A DNA stretch of 64,000 nt from Lentisphaerae bacterium RIFOXYA12_64_32 (GCA_001803235.1 MHBL01000366.1:1-64000), one strand, 5' to 3'; positions 46,851 to 57,575 are shown, counted from the stretch's first letter. Notes: generated by a model from the letters alone, not told the origin. Translations and numbers: made by a program.

Positions 46851-49800
46851 CTACTTCCGCCAGACCACTGCATTGGGGAGCGTCACCTTCAGACCCGGCT
46901 CGAGGAAGTGGACGACAAACCAGTCGCCGGGCTGGATGCCTTTGGCAGCGAGGTCGAATCCGTCCTCGGCCGTCAGGGTGGTGCAGTTCCACGGTGCGTC
47001 CGGTTCGGTGGCCACGCCCTTGATGACGGCCGTGACGCCGCGTTCCGGGAACCACGCCTTCATGCCCCAGTACCACGGTGAGTTGCTGCCCGACGTCAGG
47101 GGGCGATTGGTTTTGAGTACGTTCGGTTTCTTCGGATCGATGAGCGTCACCTGGTGCCAGCCGGCCACCAGCGGCGCGTGGTTCGCCAGATCCACTCGGA
47201 CCTGGTTTCCCGGCATTGGTTTGACGCCGGCGATGGCGTACACCTCGCACAGCGAGGTCCGCAACGGGTTCGGCCCCTCGATGAGCATCTGCTGGCAGCC
47301 GGCGCCCGGCGCCTCGGGCCAGACGGCGTCCGGTTTCACGATCAGCGCGCTCTCCTGCCGCGTCCCGGTCAGGTCGCCGATCAGGTCGACGATGGTGCCG
47401 GTATACTCCGCGGCGCCGGTCACGTCGAGCCCGGCACCGCGCAGGTACGTGCCGCGGACCATGTGCGCCTCGACCACCTCACCGCCGGCGTTCCGCCGCA
47501 CCAATGCGTACCGCGCGTCCGTCGTGGTGCCGTCCTTGAACTCGACCTTGCCGCCCTCCGGCTGGAAGATCACCGTGTCAACGACACCCGACAGCAGTTC
47601 GACGCGCAGCCCAAGTGCGGCATTCGCAGTGCCTGCGGAGTCCACAACCGGCAGCAGCTCAACGCGTCGGATAGTCGATGCTTCACCCTCCCGATAGCCC
47701 TCCATCACGTGTACGAACCGGCTCGTCAGTTCCGGCGCCGTGGTGTTCTCCGCCAGTTCCCGACGTTCGACAAGGAAGTCGGTGGCATCCCGGAAGCCGA
47801 CGTTGCTGTGCAGCGTGTTGCCGGTCTCCAGCGGCTGGTTGATCACCGCGACCCACGGGCCCTTGCCGCGCATCAGTTCGATTGGCATGTCCGGCTGCGC
47901 GACTCCGATCAGGCGCAGGCGCACGCGGCCCGCGTCCTCGGGAATGGGACGCTTGAAGGGCTCGCCCTTCGGGTCGCGCACGGCGTAGGCGGCGACGTCC
48001 GTTTTCCACGTCAAGTCCCAGTTCCCGGACGGCGGGGCGAGCCGTTCGACGTTGCGGACCCGCTCGAAGACTTGCTGCTTCGGCGGCAGACCTGACGGCA
48101 GCTTCGGCAGCTTGCGCAGTTCCTGTGGGCCGCCGGCCGCCAGCACGAAACTCCCCGAGCCGCTGATAGCTTTCACGGCGAGCGTGTTTTTCCCCTTTTT
48201 CAGTTTCGCTCGGAAGAGGTAATCCGAAATCTGTGGCGGCCACAGCTTGTTACCGTCCGCCAGTGTGTCGCCGATCGGCGCGCCGTTCACCCACCATTTC
48301 ATCCACCAGTCGGCGCCGGCGCCGATCGTGATCTCGGTGTCCTTGGCAACTTCGATTTCGGCCAGCAGATACGCCGTCTTCCCGGACTGCTTGCCGCCGA
48401 GCAGCGCCCCGAGATCGATACGGTTGTCGGCAAGCGCTGCCTTCTGCCCCAGCAACTTCATGTTGCTCCAGGCCAGTTCCGGTTGAACTGCCGCCAGCGC
48501 TTCTGCGTCCGGCTCGGGCGTGTCCTGCTCCCCAGGCCCGAAGACGAGCCACTCTTTCGGGAACGCCACGTCGCCCACTACCGCTTTTTGCTGGTTGGCG
48601 AACATGACCTTCGTCAGGTCGTTCTCCGTGCCGGTCACCGGCGGCAACGCGTCTTCGGCGCGTTCGCCCCAGGCGCTCTGGTACAACGCGTGCCGGCTGC
48701 CGCCGCGCAGAGACAGGATGTCCACCGCGTACGGCCGCCCGTCCGGGCCCTCGACGCCGAGCAGTGCGCGCCGGAGGTCGCTCACCTTCACCCCGACCCG
48801 GTCGAACGAGAAGCGGTCGCGGACATCGAGTACCTGGAAGTGTGCGCCCGCGTCGCCCGAGGCTTCGCCGCCCTTGAACGTGACGACTTCACCGAAGCCG
48901 CGCTTGTCAGCCCAGCCCATGCTGGTGAACGCCTCGTCCACCGTAACGGTATTCTGGGCGAGCGGGCTGTGGGCCCAGTCCCAGGACCAGGGGTGCTGCG
49001 CGTCGATGATCTCATGCGGATAGCCCATGGCATTCAGGCCCTTGATTTCGGGCCGGGTGAAGTCCAGCGGCACGATCGGGTGGTGCGCGTAGCCACCCGG
49101 CCGCATGACCGGGACGCCGTCGACCCAACAGGCGATACCGAGCGTGTCCGACGCCGAGTGCAGGCTGGTGCGAGTGTACATCAGCGTCATCTCCTGGCGG
49201 TGCCCGGCACCGCCGAACCGCAGGATCCCAACGCCCCAACCCGGCCAGTTCATGCTGGGAATCGCTTCGCGTTCCGCGACCTTGGCGGCGTCCGTGACGA
49301 TGCCGCGCGAGAACGTGTACTCGTGCTCGTCGGCAAACTCGAGTTCCAGGTTGCGCACCGTGCGCAGCTTGTTGAGTTCGGCACTGGCCGTTTCGAAAAA
49401 CGGATGGTCCGTGAAGAAGTCCGGGTACAACTCGGTCCAACCGCTCTTCGGGTCACGCAGGAAGGGGTAGTAGTAGCTGTTCAACATGGCCATGTAGTTG
49501 GCCGCACCTTCGCCGTTCAGGCCGTCCTGGTAGTGGTGGTTGTAGAGCGTGAGTTCCTGGTTTGGCACGGCGAAATCCACCAACGTGCGGTCCCCCGCCA
49601 GGACGCCAGTCAGAATCATGTCGTAGTAGTTGGCCTCCTGGTAGTTGCACAAGAGCTTCTGCGAGAAGATCGTGCGGAAGGCGCGTGCGACCTCCGCGAC
49701 CAGCTTGGTCATGATCTTGCGATCGAGCGCTTCGGGGTCGCCGTAGAGTTTCTTCGAGTAGGACTTGAACGCCGGGTGGTGCCGCACACGCGCGAACGGC

Positions 49801-51254
49801 TCGACCCAGATGTGCTCGTTGCTCATGTTGATCCAGCCACGATTGAACACGGGCGTACGCCGGTTCCAGATGCCCAGCGACGTGGCCTGGAACACGTTCA
49901 CCTCCTCGACACCCTCCCACTCGGCACGTGTCAGCGGGTTGCCGTCCTTGCCGTTGGCCAGTTCGTTGTAGGCGGAGAGCGGCAACCCGTAGTAGGTGTC
50001 GGCGGTCTTGTCGAGGAGCACGGCGATCTTGTAGGCGTAGAGCGGATCGGCGGTCTCCTTGAACTGCCGGCCGTAGGTCACCACCGATTGGTTGAGCGCC
50101 AGCCAACGCCGGTGCGCGAAGAGCGTCGGAATGAACAGCTCCCACTCGACACCGTCCGGGTCCTTCTGAATGAGGCACGGCACGTCCTTGACGGTGCCGT
50201 CGAGATGCGCGAACGTCGCAGTGGCGTTCGGCGTCAGATCGTAGTTCGACGGGTAGTCCTGCGCGCGGCCGTAAAGCTCACGGTGACAGCAGCTGGTGGT
50301 GGCATGGTAGGCGTTGGCGGGATCCCATTTGAAGTCCATCGACGCTGACCCGCACAGCGGGCAATAGCCTTCGCCCGACCCGGTCATTGCGCGTTGAGCC
50401 CTGGCCGCCGTCGGCGTCCCCGAGCGCACGCGCGCGAACGGTGAGATGTGTTCCGGAAAGTCCTCGGTCAGTTCACGATCCGACGGCGCAGTGGCGACCG
50501 ACTGTCGTGGGACCCACCGAACGTTGTCGACGTAGAAGACGTAGTTGCGTCGTGGCTGGCCAATGTAGAGCAGGAGTGTTTTCACCTGTTTCAAGTCGAC
50601 CTTCTCCTTTACGGCGGCCACACCCACAATAAGGTCCTTGTTCAAGCCGGGCTTGAGCGTCGGAATCGGGCACCACACCTCCTTGTCCGCATCGAGCCGC
50701 GCCCCCAGGCCGGTCTCGGCGTCGCCATCGAGGAAGATGTCCAGCATGAGCGCCTGACGCGAAGACCAGTCGGGTTGGCCCTCACCCTTCAACAGAATGC
50801 CGGGCCAAGTGTCCTTCTCTGAACCGGGGATCTCGACGCGCAGAGACCAGGCACCGTCGGTGGCGTGCTGCTGAACCCGCTGGATCGTGCAACCCGACTG
50901 CACTGTCAGCCCCAGCGGCAGATCCGCATCGCTCTCGAACGAGGCGAGTTTCTCGGTCCGCTGCGGTGCGCCGGTCGCCGAGGAATTGGCGTAGCGTTCG
51001 CAGGTCGCTTCGATCGTTTCGCCCGGATTCGCTTGGGTCCACTTCTCGACCTGCTGCCGGCACCAGTCCGCGAACAGGCGTTCCGGCGTCAGGTTCGGAA
51101 TCTTCCGACCCGGTGTCAGTGCGGCGACCTTCGCGGCCCGGGTCGGTGCGGTCCAGGAAACGGCATCGGCTTCGGCGCCCGTGGTCATCGAGCCGATCAG
51201 GACACCGGCTGCAGTCGCAGTTGCGAGGAACGTGAGGCGAATATCACGACGCAT
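46851..51254 (-). CDS. Large secreted heparinase II/III-like polysaccharide lyase family protein
   Basis: 1467 aa; signal MRRDIRLTFLATATAAGVLIGSM; HHYQDGLNGEGAANYMAMLNSYYYPFL, HSASDTLGIACWVDGVPVMRPGGY, SPLAQNTVTVDE motifs; inserted carbohydrate-binding-like domain (ITIGAGADWWMKWWVNGAPIGDT). Confidence 0.7.
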   Translation of the reverse strand: MRRDIRLTFLATATAAGVLIGSMTTGAEADAVSWTAPTRAAKVAALTPGRKIPNLTPERLFADWCRQQVEKWTQANPGETIEATCERYANSSATGAPQRTEKLASFESDADLPLGLTVQSGCTIQRVQQHATDGAWSLRVEIPGSEKDTWPGILLKGEGQPDWSSRQALMLDIFLDGDAETGLGARLDADKEVWCPIPTLKPGLNKDLIVGVAAVKEKVDLKQVKTLLLYIGQPRRNYVFYVDNVRWVPRQSVATAPSDRELTEDFPEHISPFARVRSGTPTAARAQRAMTGSGEGYCPLCGSASMDFKWDPANAYHATTSCCHRELYGRAQDYPSNYDLTPNATATFAHLDGTVKDVPCLIQKDPDGVEWELFIPTLFAHRRWLALNQSVVTYGRQFKETADPLYAYKIAVLLDKTADTYYGLPLSAYNELANGKDGNPLTRAEWEGVEEVNVFQATSLGIWNRRTPVFNRGWINMSNEHIWVEPFARVRHHPAFKSYSKKLYGDPEALDRKIMTKLVAEVARAFRTIFSQKLLCNYQEANYYDMILTGVLAGDRTLVDFAVPNQELTLYNHHYQDGLNGEGAANYMAMLNSYYYPFLRDPKSGWTELYPDFFTDHPFFETASAELNKLRTVRNLELEFADEHEYTFSRGIVTDAAKVAEREAIPSMNWPGWGVGILRFGGAGHRQEMTLMYTRTSLHSASDTLGIACWVDGVPVMRPGGYAHHPIVPLDFTRPEIKGLNAMGYPHEIIDAQHPWSWDWAHSPLAQNTVTVDEAFTSMGWADKRGFGEVVTFKGGEASGDAGAHFQVLDVRDRFSFDRVGVKVSDLRRALLGVEGPDGRPYAVDILSLRGGSRHALYQSAWGERAEDALPPVTGTENDLTKVMFANQQKAVVGDVAFPKEWLVFGPGEQDTPEPDAEALAAVQPELAWSNMKLLGQKAALADNRIDLGALLGGKQSGKTAYLLAEIEVAKDTEITIGAGADWWMKWWVNGAPIGDTLADGNKLWPPQISDYLFRAKLKKGKNTLAVKAISGSGSFVLAAGGPQELRKLPKLPSGLPPKQQVFERVRNVERLAPPSGNWDLTWKTDVAAYAVRDPKGEPFKRPIPEDAGRVRLRLIGVAQPDMPIELMRGKGPWVAVINQPLETGNTLHSNVGFRDATDFLVERRELAENTTAPELTSRFVHVMEGYREGEASTIRRVELLPVVDSAGTANAALGLRVELLSGVVDTVIFQPEGGKVEFKDGTTTDARYALVRRNAGGEVVEAHMVRGTYLRGAGLDVTGAAEYTGTIVDLIGDLTGTRQESALIVKPDAVWPEAPGAGCQQMLIEGPNPLRTSLCEVYAIAGVKPMPGNQVRVDLANHAPLVAGWHQVTLIDPKKPNVLKTNRPLTSGSNSPWYWGMKAWFPERGVTAVIKGVATEPDAPWNCTTLTAEDGFDLAAKGIQPGDWFVVHFLEPGLKVTLPNAVVWRK

Positions 51255-51297
51255 GATGGTTCTCCCTCCGACATGCTGGGATGCGACGGATTACGCA

Positions 51298-51460
51298 GTG
51301 GCTCGGCGCGTCCCGCGCCGAAGCGGGGTGCGCCGGCTGGGCTTCTCCGGCGAAGCTGCCTGGGCGAAGACGGATCTCCGGCCAAGGGTCTCGGGCCGGG
51401 ACGGCCCCGAGCACTCTGCTGCGGTCCCGGAGGTCCCGCGCCGCTGCCGCTCTGCGTGCT
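51298..51460. repeat. Dispersed repeat family, copy B
   Basis: GTGGCTCGGCGCGTCCCGCGCCGAAGCGGGGTGCGCCGGC...CGGGCCGGGACGGCCCCGAGCACTCTGCTGCGGTCCCGGAGGTCCCGCGCCGCTG. Confidence 0.85.
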
Positions 51461-54400
51461 ACCGGATGTGCACCACGGCCACATCCTGCTCAGGGATGGT
51501 CACCGTCATCTCGGCGGGACTGTCGGTCTTGACGTCCGTGCCGAAAACCGTTGCCGCCTGGCCGGGTCTCACGTCCTTGTTCTGCAGCTTGACTTGCAGC
51601 GGCGTGTCGCCTTCATTGAAGAGCAGGACCAGGCGTTCGTCACCGCGCTTCAACACCAGCACGTCCGGGTACTTGAGCTGGTCGCACCCGGCCAGGCTGT
51701 CGTCCCGCTCGCCCTCGAAGAACAAGTCCTCGTACGTCGCCAGGATCCGGGTCGCCTCGCCAATCCAATACAACATACCGCCCGTGCGATCACCCGAATT
51801 GCAGAGATCGACGCCCAAGCCGAGCGCCGTGACCACGCGCAGGATTTCCCGTTTCTGCAGTCTTGGGTCCTCATAGTCAGTCGCTTGATTCAGGAATGTC
51901 CGCGGGTTGACGACCTGCGCATAACAGTGGCCCATCGCAAACTCCTGCCCCATGACTTGGGTGCGGTTCAGGCCGACCTTGTCGCGGAACATGACCATGA
52001 CGTCGTCCAGGTACTTCTGTCCGGAGGCGCTACCCGCTTCGTTGCCGGGCACGCCCGGGAAGGCCGAGTCCAGGCAGCCTTTCAACGCGTGCCAGAGCTT
52101 CGTGTGCGATGACCACGAGTAGAGCATGTACGGCTTGCCGAGTTCATTCGCCGCCTGCTTGGCAATGGCGGCCACTTGACCGTCAAGCCCGACGCGGAAG
52201 GTATCCCACTGCGCCTTGTAGTTTTTGAAGATCGCCGCGTCGGAAAGGTCTGCATCCGCCGGCAGGTTGGCACACTTGCGGAACTCGGCTTTGCAGCGAT
52301 CGCAGAAACACCAACTCCCTTTGCCTTCGCGAATGCCACTGCCCGGTGAGCCGTGCCCCGGGTCCCACGCGACCTCCTCCCAGTCGCTCCAGATGATAGA
52401 CGCGCCGGGTTGGCGCTCGAGCAGTACCGCGTAGGACGCTTTTACCTCTGCCAGGAACGCCGCGCGCCCTTCGCCCACGACGTAGGACGGACAGTACTGG
52501 TCGCGCTTCTCCCAGGTCTCGCTGTCCTCGAAATAGCGGGCCCGGGCCTCGGCATGGTCCTGTAGCCAGCGATAGCCGGGACGGGACGCCACGCTCTTCA
52601 TCCCGTAGAATGGATAATTGGACCAAATGATGAGGCGCCCGCCGGCTTCCAGGACCTTGGCCGCCGTGTTGGGTGCCGGCCCGATCCACGTGTTGAACCC
52701 GGCCTGGAGCGACTGGCGCATGTGCTGTTCATAGTGCTCCGGTGAGAACCGCGCGCCCCCATAGTAGCCCGAGCAGGGCTCGGAACAGTACTGCGAGATC
52801 ATGATCTTCTTGCAGAACCGGCCGTCGATCGGCGGCAGAACGCGCACGGGGATCTTCTGCTCAAGTTCGGTGAAGTTCCCCTTGGCAATCCGCCGGTAGT
52901 ACCACGCCGTGGAACGTTCCGCGCCGGACCATTTCTCAAGGAACAGGGGCAGGAACTGTCCGGTGATCCGGTCCGGTGCCACACTGGTCTTCGCCTCGGC
53001 AATCCGATAGCGAGTGTACGCTCGACCGCCGTGCTCCGTTGCCTCCGTGACCACCCCCGTCGGCCGGACATTGTGCTGACTGCGCCCGTTCTCGTTCATG
53101 ATGTCGAGCAGGCGAAACTCCATCGGGACATCCAGGACGAACTCGAAACTCTCCAACGCGAAGGGGAAGTGCGAGTACAACATCAGGGACAGGTTCTCCA
53201 TGGCGCCCTCGGAAATGCCCCATTCCTTGATGAGCGGGTTGATGCAGCGGTCCGGGCCGTCATGGCCCGCGTTCCAGAGCACCGCCTGGCGCAGCAGCGC
53301 ACGCGGCGCACCGCCGGGTCCCCACAGAAAACCCGCCGCATCGGGTGCGGCCAGCGGCCATGCGCTGTCGTCGAAGTCGCGCGTCACCCAAGCCGGGACA
53401 TCCTGGCCGGACGCGCGCCAGCGCCCGTCAGTCAGCGGGTCACCGGCGATGCGCACCTTCACGCCCGGGTTCGGCCCCTTCGCCTCGGCGTCGATACCGA
53501 AGATCGTGACCCCTTCCCGAATCCGTACCGGCAACGGCTGCCCGGGTTGCACCGCGACCGCCTCACCATCGACGAAGAGCTTCACCACGGCATCGCGTGC
53601 CTCCAACTCAAGGTGAATTGGGGTCGACGCCAACGCGGGTCCGCCGGACTCGGAACCGTCGTCCTCGATCAGCTCGATGCTGTCGTACCACGCGGTCGTG
53701 CCGCTGTTGATGTTGTAGAGCATCACCATGGCCTCGAGCAGCTTATCGCTGGTCTGAAAACGCAGTTCGTAGTGGCCCCAGGCGTTGACCGCGTCGCCCT
53801 TGCCGGGGCGGTCGCCGCAACGGTGATACGTCCACTCCACGTCCTTCTGGTCGCGCTCGATGACGTCGACACTGACGGTGCCGGACGAGAACTTGGAACG
53901 CTTGATGTCACAGCGCAGGATGTACTTCGTGCCAGGCTTGAGTTTCAGGTTCTGACTGGCGTTGACGAAGCTGTTCGTGCCGCCTGCGCCGTCGAGCCGG
54001 ATGGACTTGCCGCCCATGGTCGCGGTGGTGGCGTCGATGGCAATGCGCCCGGGCTCGCGCAAGCCCCATTCCTTCATATCCTCCTCGAAACTGCCATTGA
54101 CTACGGCATTCCCGGAGTCTGCCTGGTTCTGGGCCACAAACGCACGGAATGCAGCGCCCAACTGCTGCTCCGCCGCGGCCACGTCGGCGGCGACGGGCGC
54201 GCCGCGGAAAGCCACAGTGGCGAAGTTCGCAACATCGGCAAAGCCCTGTTTCACCGGCGCCCACGACGAGAACCTTTCGCTGGCCGGGCCGCAGGTGACG
54301 TTGCGGGCCACGCTGAACTTCCACGTGTCGCCTTCGTTCGGTGTGTGCCCCAAGACCTCGAAGGGTATGCGCACCTCCAGACACCAGTCGTCACCCGAAA

Positions 54401-54860
54401 TCTGCGCCTTCGCCGTCCAATTCCAGGCCGTGTCGGCCGTCTCAGCCTTCTTGCCATTCCAGCGTGCGCCGGCAGTGTTGGCAATGAGTTGGACATAGTC
54501 GGCGCCCGGTGGCGCTAGGAAGATCTCAATGCTATCGTCGTCCCACAAGGGCTCGAGATCGCTCGTCAGTGGCGTGATGAGACGGCTGAATGGTTCCTTG
54601 CAGCGCACCGCCAGGTACAACGCATCATCCGCCCAGCCGAGCCGGAAGGAGGTCGGTTTCCGGTACGCAAAGCCTTCCGTCTTGAGGGTGTGAAAGCCCG
54701 TCGCCTCGGGGAGGCTCTGCCAGGCCGCATCATCCAGTTTCCCGTCGATCACAGGCGGCGCGGCCAAGCGATAGCACGGGTAGGCCGGGCGCGGCTCAGT
54801 TGCGGCCAGGGATCCGAGGATGAACGGGGTAACTACCAAGGCGGAGAGGACGTGTCTCAT
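51459..54860 (-). CDS. Secreted multidomain glycosidase-like protein with CBM9-like and CBM4/9-like modules
   Basis: Met at 54860 (MRHVLSALVVTPFILGSLAATEPRPAYPCYRLAAPPVIDGKLDDAAWQSLPEATGF); VNGSFEEDMKEWGLREPGRIAIDATTATMGGKSIRLDG; TIM-barrel-like C-terminal half with WSDWEEVAWDPGHGSPG and FCDRCKAEFRK. Confidence 0.7.
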   Translation of the reverse strand: MRHVLSALVVTPFILGSLAATEPRPAYPCYRLAAPPVIDGKLDDAAWQSLPEATGFHTLKTEGFAYRKPTSFRLGWADDALYLAVRCKEPFSRLITPLTSDLEPLWDDDSIEIFLAPPGADYVQLIANTAGARWNGKKAETADTAWNWTAKAQISGDDWCLEVRIPFEVLGHTPNEGDTWKFSVARNVTCGPASERFSSWAPVKQGFADVANFATVAFRGAPVAADVAAAEQQLGAAFRAFVAQNQADSGNAVVNGSFEEDMKEWGLREPGRIAIDATTATMGGKSIRLDGAGGTNSFVNASQNLKLKPGTKYILRCDIKRSKFSSGTVSVDVIERDQKDVEWTYHRCGDRPGKGDAVNAWGHYELRFQTSDKLLEAMVMLYNINSGTTAWYDSIELIEDDGSESGGPALASTPIHLELEARDAVVKLFVDGEAVAVQPGQPLPVRIREGVTIFGIDAEAKGPNPGVKVRIAGDPLTDGRWRASGQDVPAWVTRDFDDSAWPLAAPDAAGFLWGPGGAPRALLRQAVLWNAGHDGPDRCINPLIKEWGISEGAMENLSLMLYSHFPFALESFEFVLDVPMEFRLLDIMNENGRSQHNVRPTGVVTEATEHGGRAYTRYRIAEAKTSVAPDRITGQFLPLFLEKWSGAERSTAWYYRRIAKGNFTELEQKIPVRVLPPIDGRFCKKIMISQYCSEPCSGYYGGARFSPEHYEQHMRQSLQAGFNTWIGPAPNTAAKVLEAGGRLIIWSNYPFYGMKSVASRPGYRWLQDHAEARARYFEDSETWEKRDQYCPSYVVGEGRAAFLAEVKASYAVLLERQPGASIIWSDWEEVAWDPGHGSPGSGIREGKGSWCFCDRCKAEFRKCANLPADADLSDAAIFKNYKAQWDTFRVGLDGQVAAIAKQAANELGKPYMLYSWSSHTKLWHALKGCLDSAFPGVPGNEAGSASGQKYLDDVMVMFRDKVGLNRTQVMGQEFAMGHCYAQVVNPRTFLNQATDYEDPRLQKREILRVVTALGLGVDLCNSGDRTGGMLYWIGEATRILATYEDLFFEGERDDSLAGCDQLKYPDVLVLKRGDERLVLLFNEGDTPLQVKLQNKDVRPGQAATVFGTDVKTDSPAEMTVTIPEQDVAVVHIR

Positions 54861-54994
54861 GGGGTGATGACTCCTTGGTCCTGGGTTCGGTTCTTCGGAC
54901 GGTCCCCACTCCGGAACGGATCCTGCCACCCAACATACCCCGCGACCGGCTCCACACCCAAGGTCTTCATCCCCCCGGCAACGCAATTCCCTCC

Positions 54995-55120
54995 ATACCG
55001 GTATAGGCCAGACGGAGGTCTCTCGCCGTCTGGCCGCGCCGACGCCGAAGGCGTGCCGGAGATGCAGTCGGGGCCGTCCCTCGTTCCGAATCGCATTCAC
55101 CACCGGCGCAAGGCCGGTGG
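54995..55120. repeat. Intergenic hairpins
   Basis: ATACCGGTAT (54995-55004); GGCCAGACGG/CCGTCTGGCC (55006-55015/55026-55035); CCACCGGC/GCCGGTGG (55100-55107/55113-55120). Confidence 0.75.
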
Positions 55121-55351
55121 CGTCTCTTTTCCGCGCGGTCCGCGCCGCCGCCGGGCTCGTCCCGGCGGGGCGACGATTCCGTGCGTGTGGATCTGTTCTC
55201 TCGCTCATCCGCCCCTCACTCCCAAGGCGGGCTTTGCCCGCAAACGAAGCAACTGAACCGTACCCCCACCCGCCCCGGACGGCAAGCGTCACCCGAACGG
55301 CGACGCCGCTTTGAATTCCACCCCGCCGGTCCGCCCCGCGCGAACCCGGGA

Positions 55352-57535
55352 TCATGCGCTCGCGAACGCTTCGACGCGACGTGCCGACTCCTCGGTCACG
55401 GCGACTTTCCACGCCACGTGTTCGGGCGAGAACATGTACTCCATGGACGCCTCAAAACCGATCGTCGTGTCGGTTTCATAGCAGACGAGGGTTGCCTCCG
55501 CGTTGGCGATCTCGCGCGCGGCGACGGCCTTCATCGCGTCGGCGAGAGGGCGGACACCGTCGCCGCCGGCAAGGTCGGAAACGAGCCGGAATACGGCGGC
55601 GGTGTCGCCGTGCGAGCGCGGGCGCGCATCCTGCAGCAGGGCCTTGAGAATCTGCCACTGTTTGACATGCACGGTCGTGCGATATGTGTTCTCCATGAAA
55701 CGACTGACCGCCCACGCGCGGCGGGCATTCTCCGCCTTCGTGCCGATCAGCCCCGCGGCGGCCTGTTCCATCAGACGGTTGCCGTCCTCGAACAGCGCAC
55801 ACACCCGCTTGACACGCAACAGCCGCAGTTCGGTGCGCGCGGGATCGGCGAATACGTTCTCGGTATAGGTCGGGAAGGCGATGGCATTGCCGCCGTGCAC
55901 GGCGTAAGGCACACTGGGCAGCGTGACGTCGGTCTGATCCCACACCAGCGGGTACGACGGGCCGGTGCGGTAGGGGCCGTACTGATCCGTCGCCCACGCA
56001 ATCACCAGGCGGATCGCGTCGCTGAACAGGTGCCAGGCCTGCCGTGCCAGCGGCGCGCCGGTGCCGTAATCGCGCCGCGCTGTGGCGTCGAGCGCCGCAT
56101 CGAGGTCCTCGCCGCCCGTCGTGAACGCGTTCTTGGCCAGTTCGGATACGAACGAGGGCAGCCAGCCGTAGTGGTGACTCTCCATCAGGCCAGCCAACCC
56201 GTGCGCGTCGTGCGAGGCGACCAAGTTGCGGTAGCGGCGGTTCCACTGCTCCGGTGTTGGCAGGTACGGCGCCACGCCCATGTCCCAGGTCCGGCCGCCG
56301 GTGTTCGCCATCGCGTAGAGACGGAGCCCGAGCCGCTTCGCTTCCTCGGCTTCGCTCGCGTAGTAACCGCCTGGACCCTCGAACGAAATCGAGTAGTCGT
56401 CCACCGTGTACTCGGCGCCGTTCTCGCCGCGGAAGCGCTCGAACATGTCGAACGTGACCAGCAGCGTGATGTCGCGCGGCAGGCTGCGGATCAGTTCGAG
56501 GCGAATGTCGCGCGGCTGATAGCCCCAGTTGTACGACCAGAACACAATGTCGGCTGTCGGGTTGTGGACACGAATGACGTCCCGCGCCATCTCGACGAGC
56601 TGCGGGTAGTCGCAGCAGGGATACCAGCCGACGCTGCAGCCTTTGTCCTGGGGCGTGCGCAACTGACAGCGTTTGCCGATCGTGTGCGGGTCGCGACTGG
56701 GGAACTCGAAGGTCTCGCCCACAAACACGATGCCGCGCAGGCCAGGACAGTGCGCGAAGAGCCGCCCGAACGAGTTTTCGTAGTAGGCGCGCGCCCCCGC
56801 ATCGTCGGGGTGGACGTCGCACTTGTAGTGACTGTAGACGTAAACGTCGAGGCCAAAGCCCGCCGCGCGGTAGACCAGGTTGTTGAAGTCGCAGTAGCCG
56901 CGCCCGGAACCGGGCCACAGCGCATCCGGGTTCTTGAACCCGTGCAGAGAGGTGTCGAGATCCGACACGTACACGAGGATGGCGTCCATGCCCGCGTGCG
57001 CGATCGCCTGCAGGTACGGGTCGGGGAAGGTGTCCAGCTCGTAACCCGAGTGGGTCATGCGCGGCGAGAACAGCGGCGCGTGCTCGGCGTCCTCGATCCC
57101 GATCACCGGGCCTTCGTTCCGGCGCATGATGTCCTCAATGTGGTAGCTGCCCTGCGCCGCGCCACGGTCGGTCTTGCCGCAGACCACAATGCTGTCGCGG
57201 GATACGGCGATCCGATATGCGCCGCCCTGCCCGGACGCGACCGCGATGTCGCAGTCGGCAGTGGTGAGGAGGAAGATCTTTCGCGCCGGGAACGCAAGCT
57301 CGGCCGCCATGTCGGTGGCCCGACGCAGGCGCAGGTACACCGACAGCGACTCGGCAAAGAAATCGCACAAGTCCCGCCCCGCGTAGCGCAACAGTCGCGA
57401 CGCGTTGTCGGGCAGGACAATCTCCCACGCGTCATCGACCCGGCACCCGGCCACTTGGGTATAAACCGCCTCATTGCGGATGTTCTTCGGATGCACCTCA
57501 CACAGGCGCTCTCTGAAATCGTAGTTCCGTGCCAT
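55352..57535 (-). CDS. GH20/GH67-like glycoside hydrolase family protein
   Basis: 727 aa; N-terminal GH67/GH20-type alpha/beta domain followed by barrel (RMTHSGYELDTFPDPYLQAIAHAGMDAILVYVSDL; GIVFVGETFEFPSRDP); no signal peptide. Confidence 0.55.
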   Translation of the reverse strand: MARNYDFRERLCEVHPKNIRNEAVYTQVAGCRVDDAWEIVLPDNASRLLRYAGRDLCDFFAESLSVYLRLRRATDMAAELAFPARKIFLLTTADCDIAVASGQGGAYRIAVSRDSIVVCGKTDRGAAQGSYHIEDIMRRNEGPVIGIEDAEHAPLFSPRMTHSGYELDTFPDPYLQAIAHAGMDAILVYVSDLDTSLHGFKNPDALWPGSGRGYCDFNNLVYRAAGFGLDVYVYSHYKCDVHPDDAGARAYYENSFGRLFAHCPGLRGIVFVGETFEFPSRDPHTIGKRCQLRTPQDKGCSVGWYPCCDYPQLVEMARDVIRVHNPTADIVFWSYNWGYQPRDIRLELIRSLPRDITLLVTFDMFERFRGENGAEYTVDDYSISFEGPGGYYASEAEEAKRLGLRLYAMANTGGRTWDMGVAPYLPTPEQWNRRYRNLVASHDAHGLAGLMESHHYGWLPSFVSELAKNAFTTGGEDLDAALDATARRDYGTGAPLARQAWHLFSDAIRLVIAWATDQYGPYRTGPSYPLVWDQTDVTLPSVPYAVHGGNAIAFPTYTENVFADPARTELRLLRVKRVCALFEDGNRLMEQAAAGLIGTKAENARRAWAVSRFMENTYRTTVHVKQWQILKALLQDARPRSHGDTAAVFRLVSDLAGGDGVRPLADAMKAVAAREIANAEATLVCYETDTTIGFEASMEYMFSPEHVAWKVAVTEESARRVEAFASA

Positions 57536-57575
57536 GGCCGTCCTTCCTTATGGTATCTTTCCGTGCCCGATTCAG

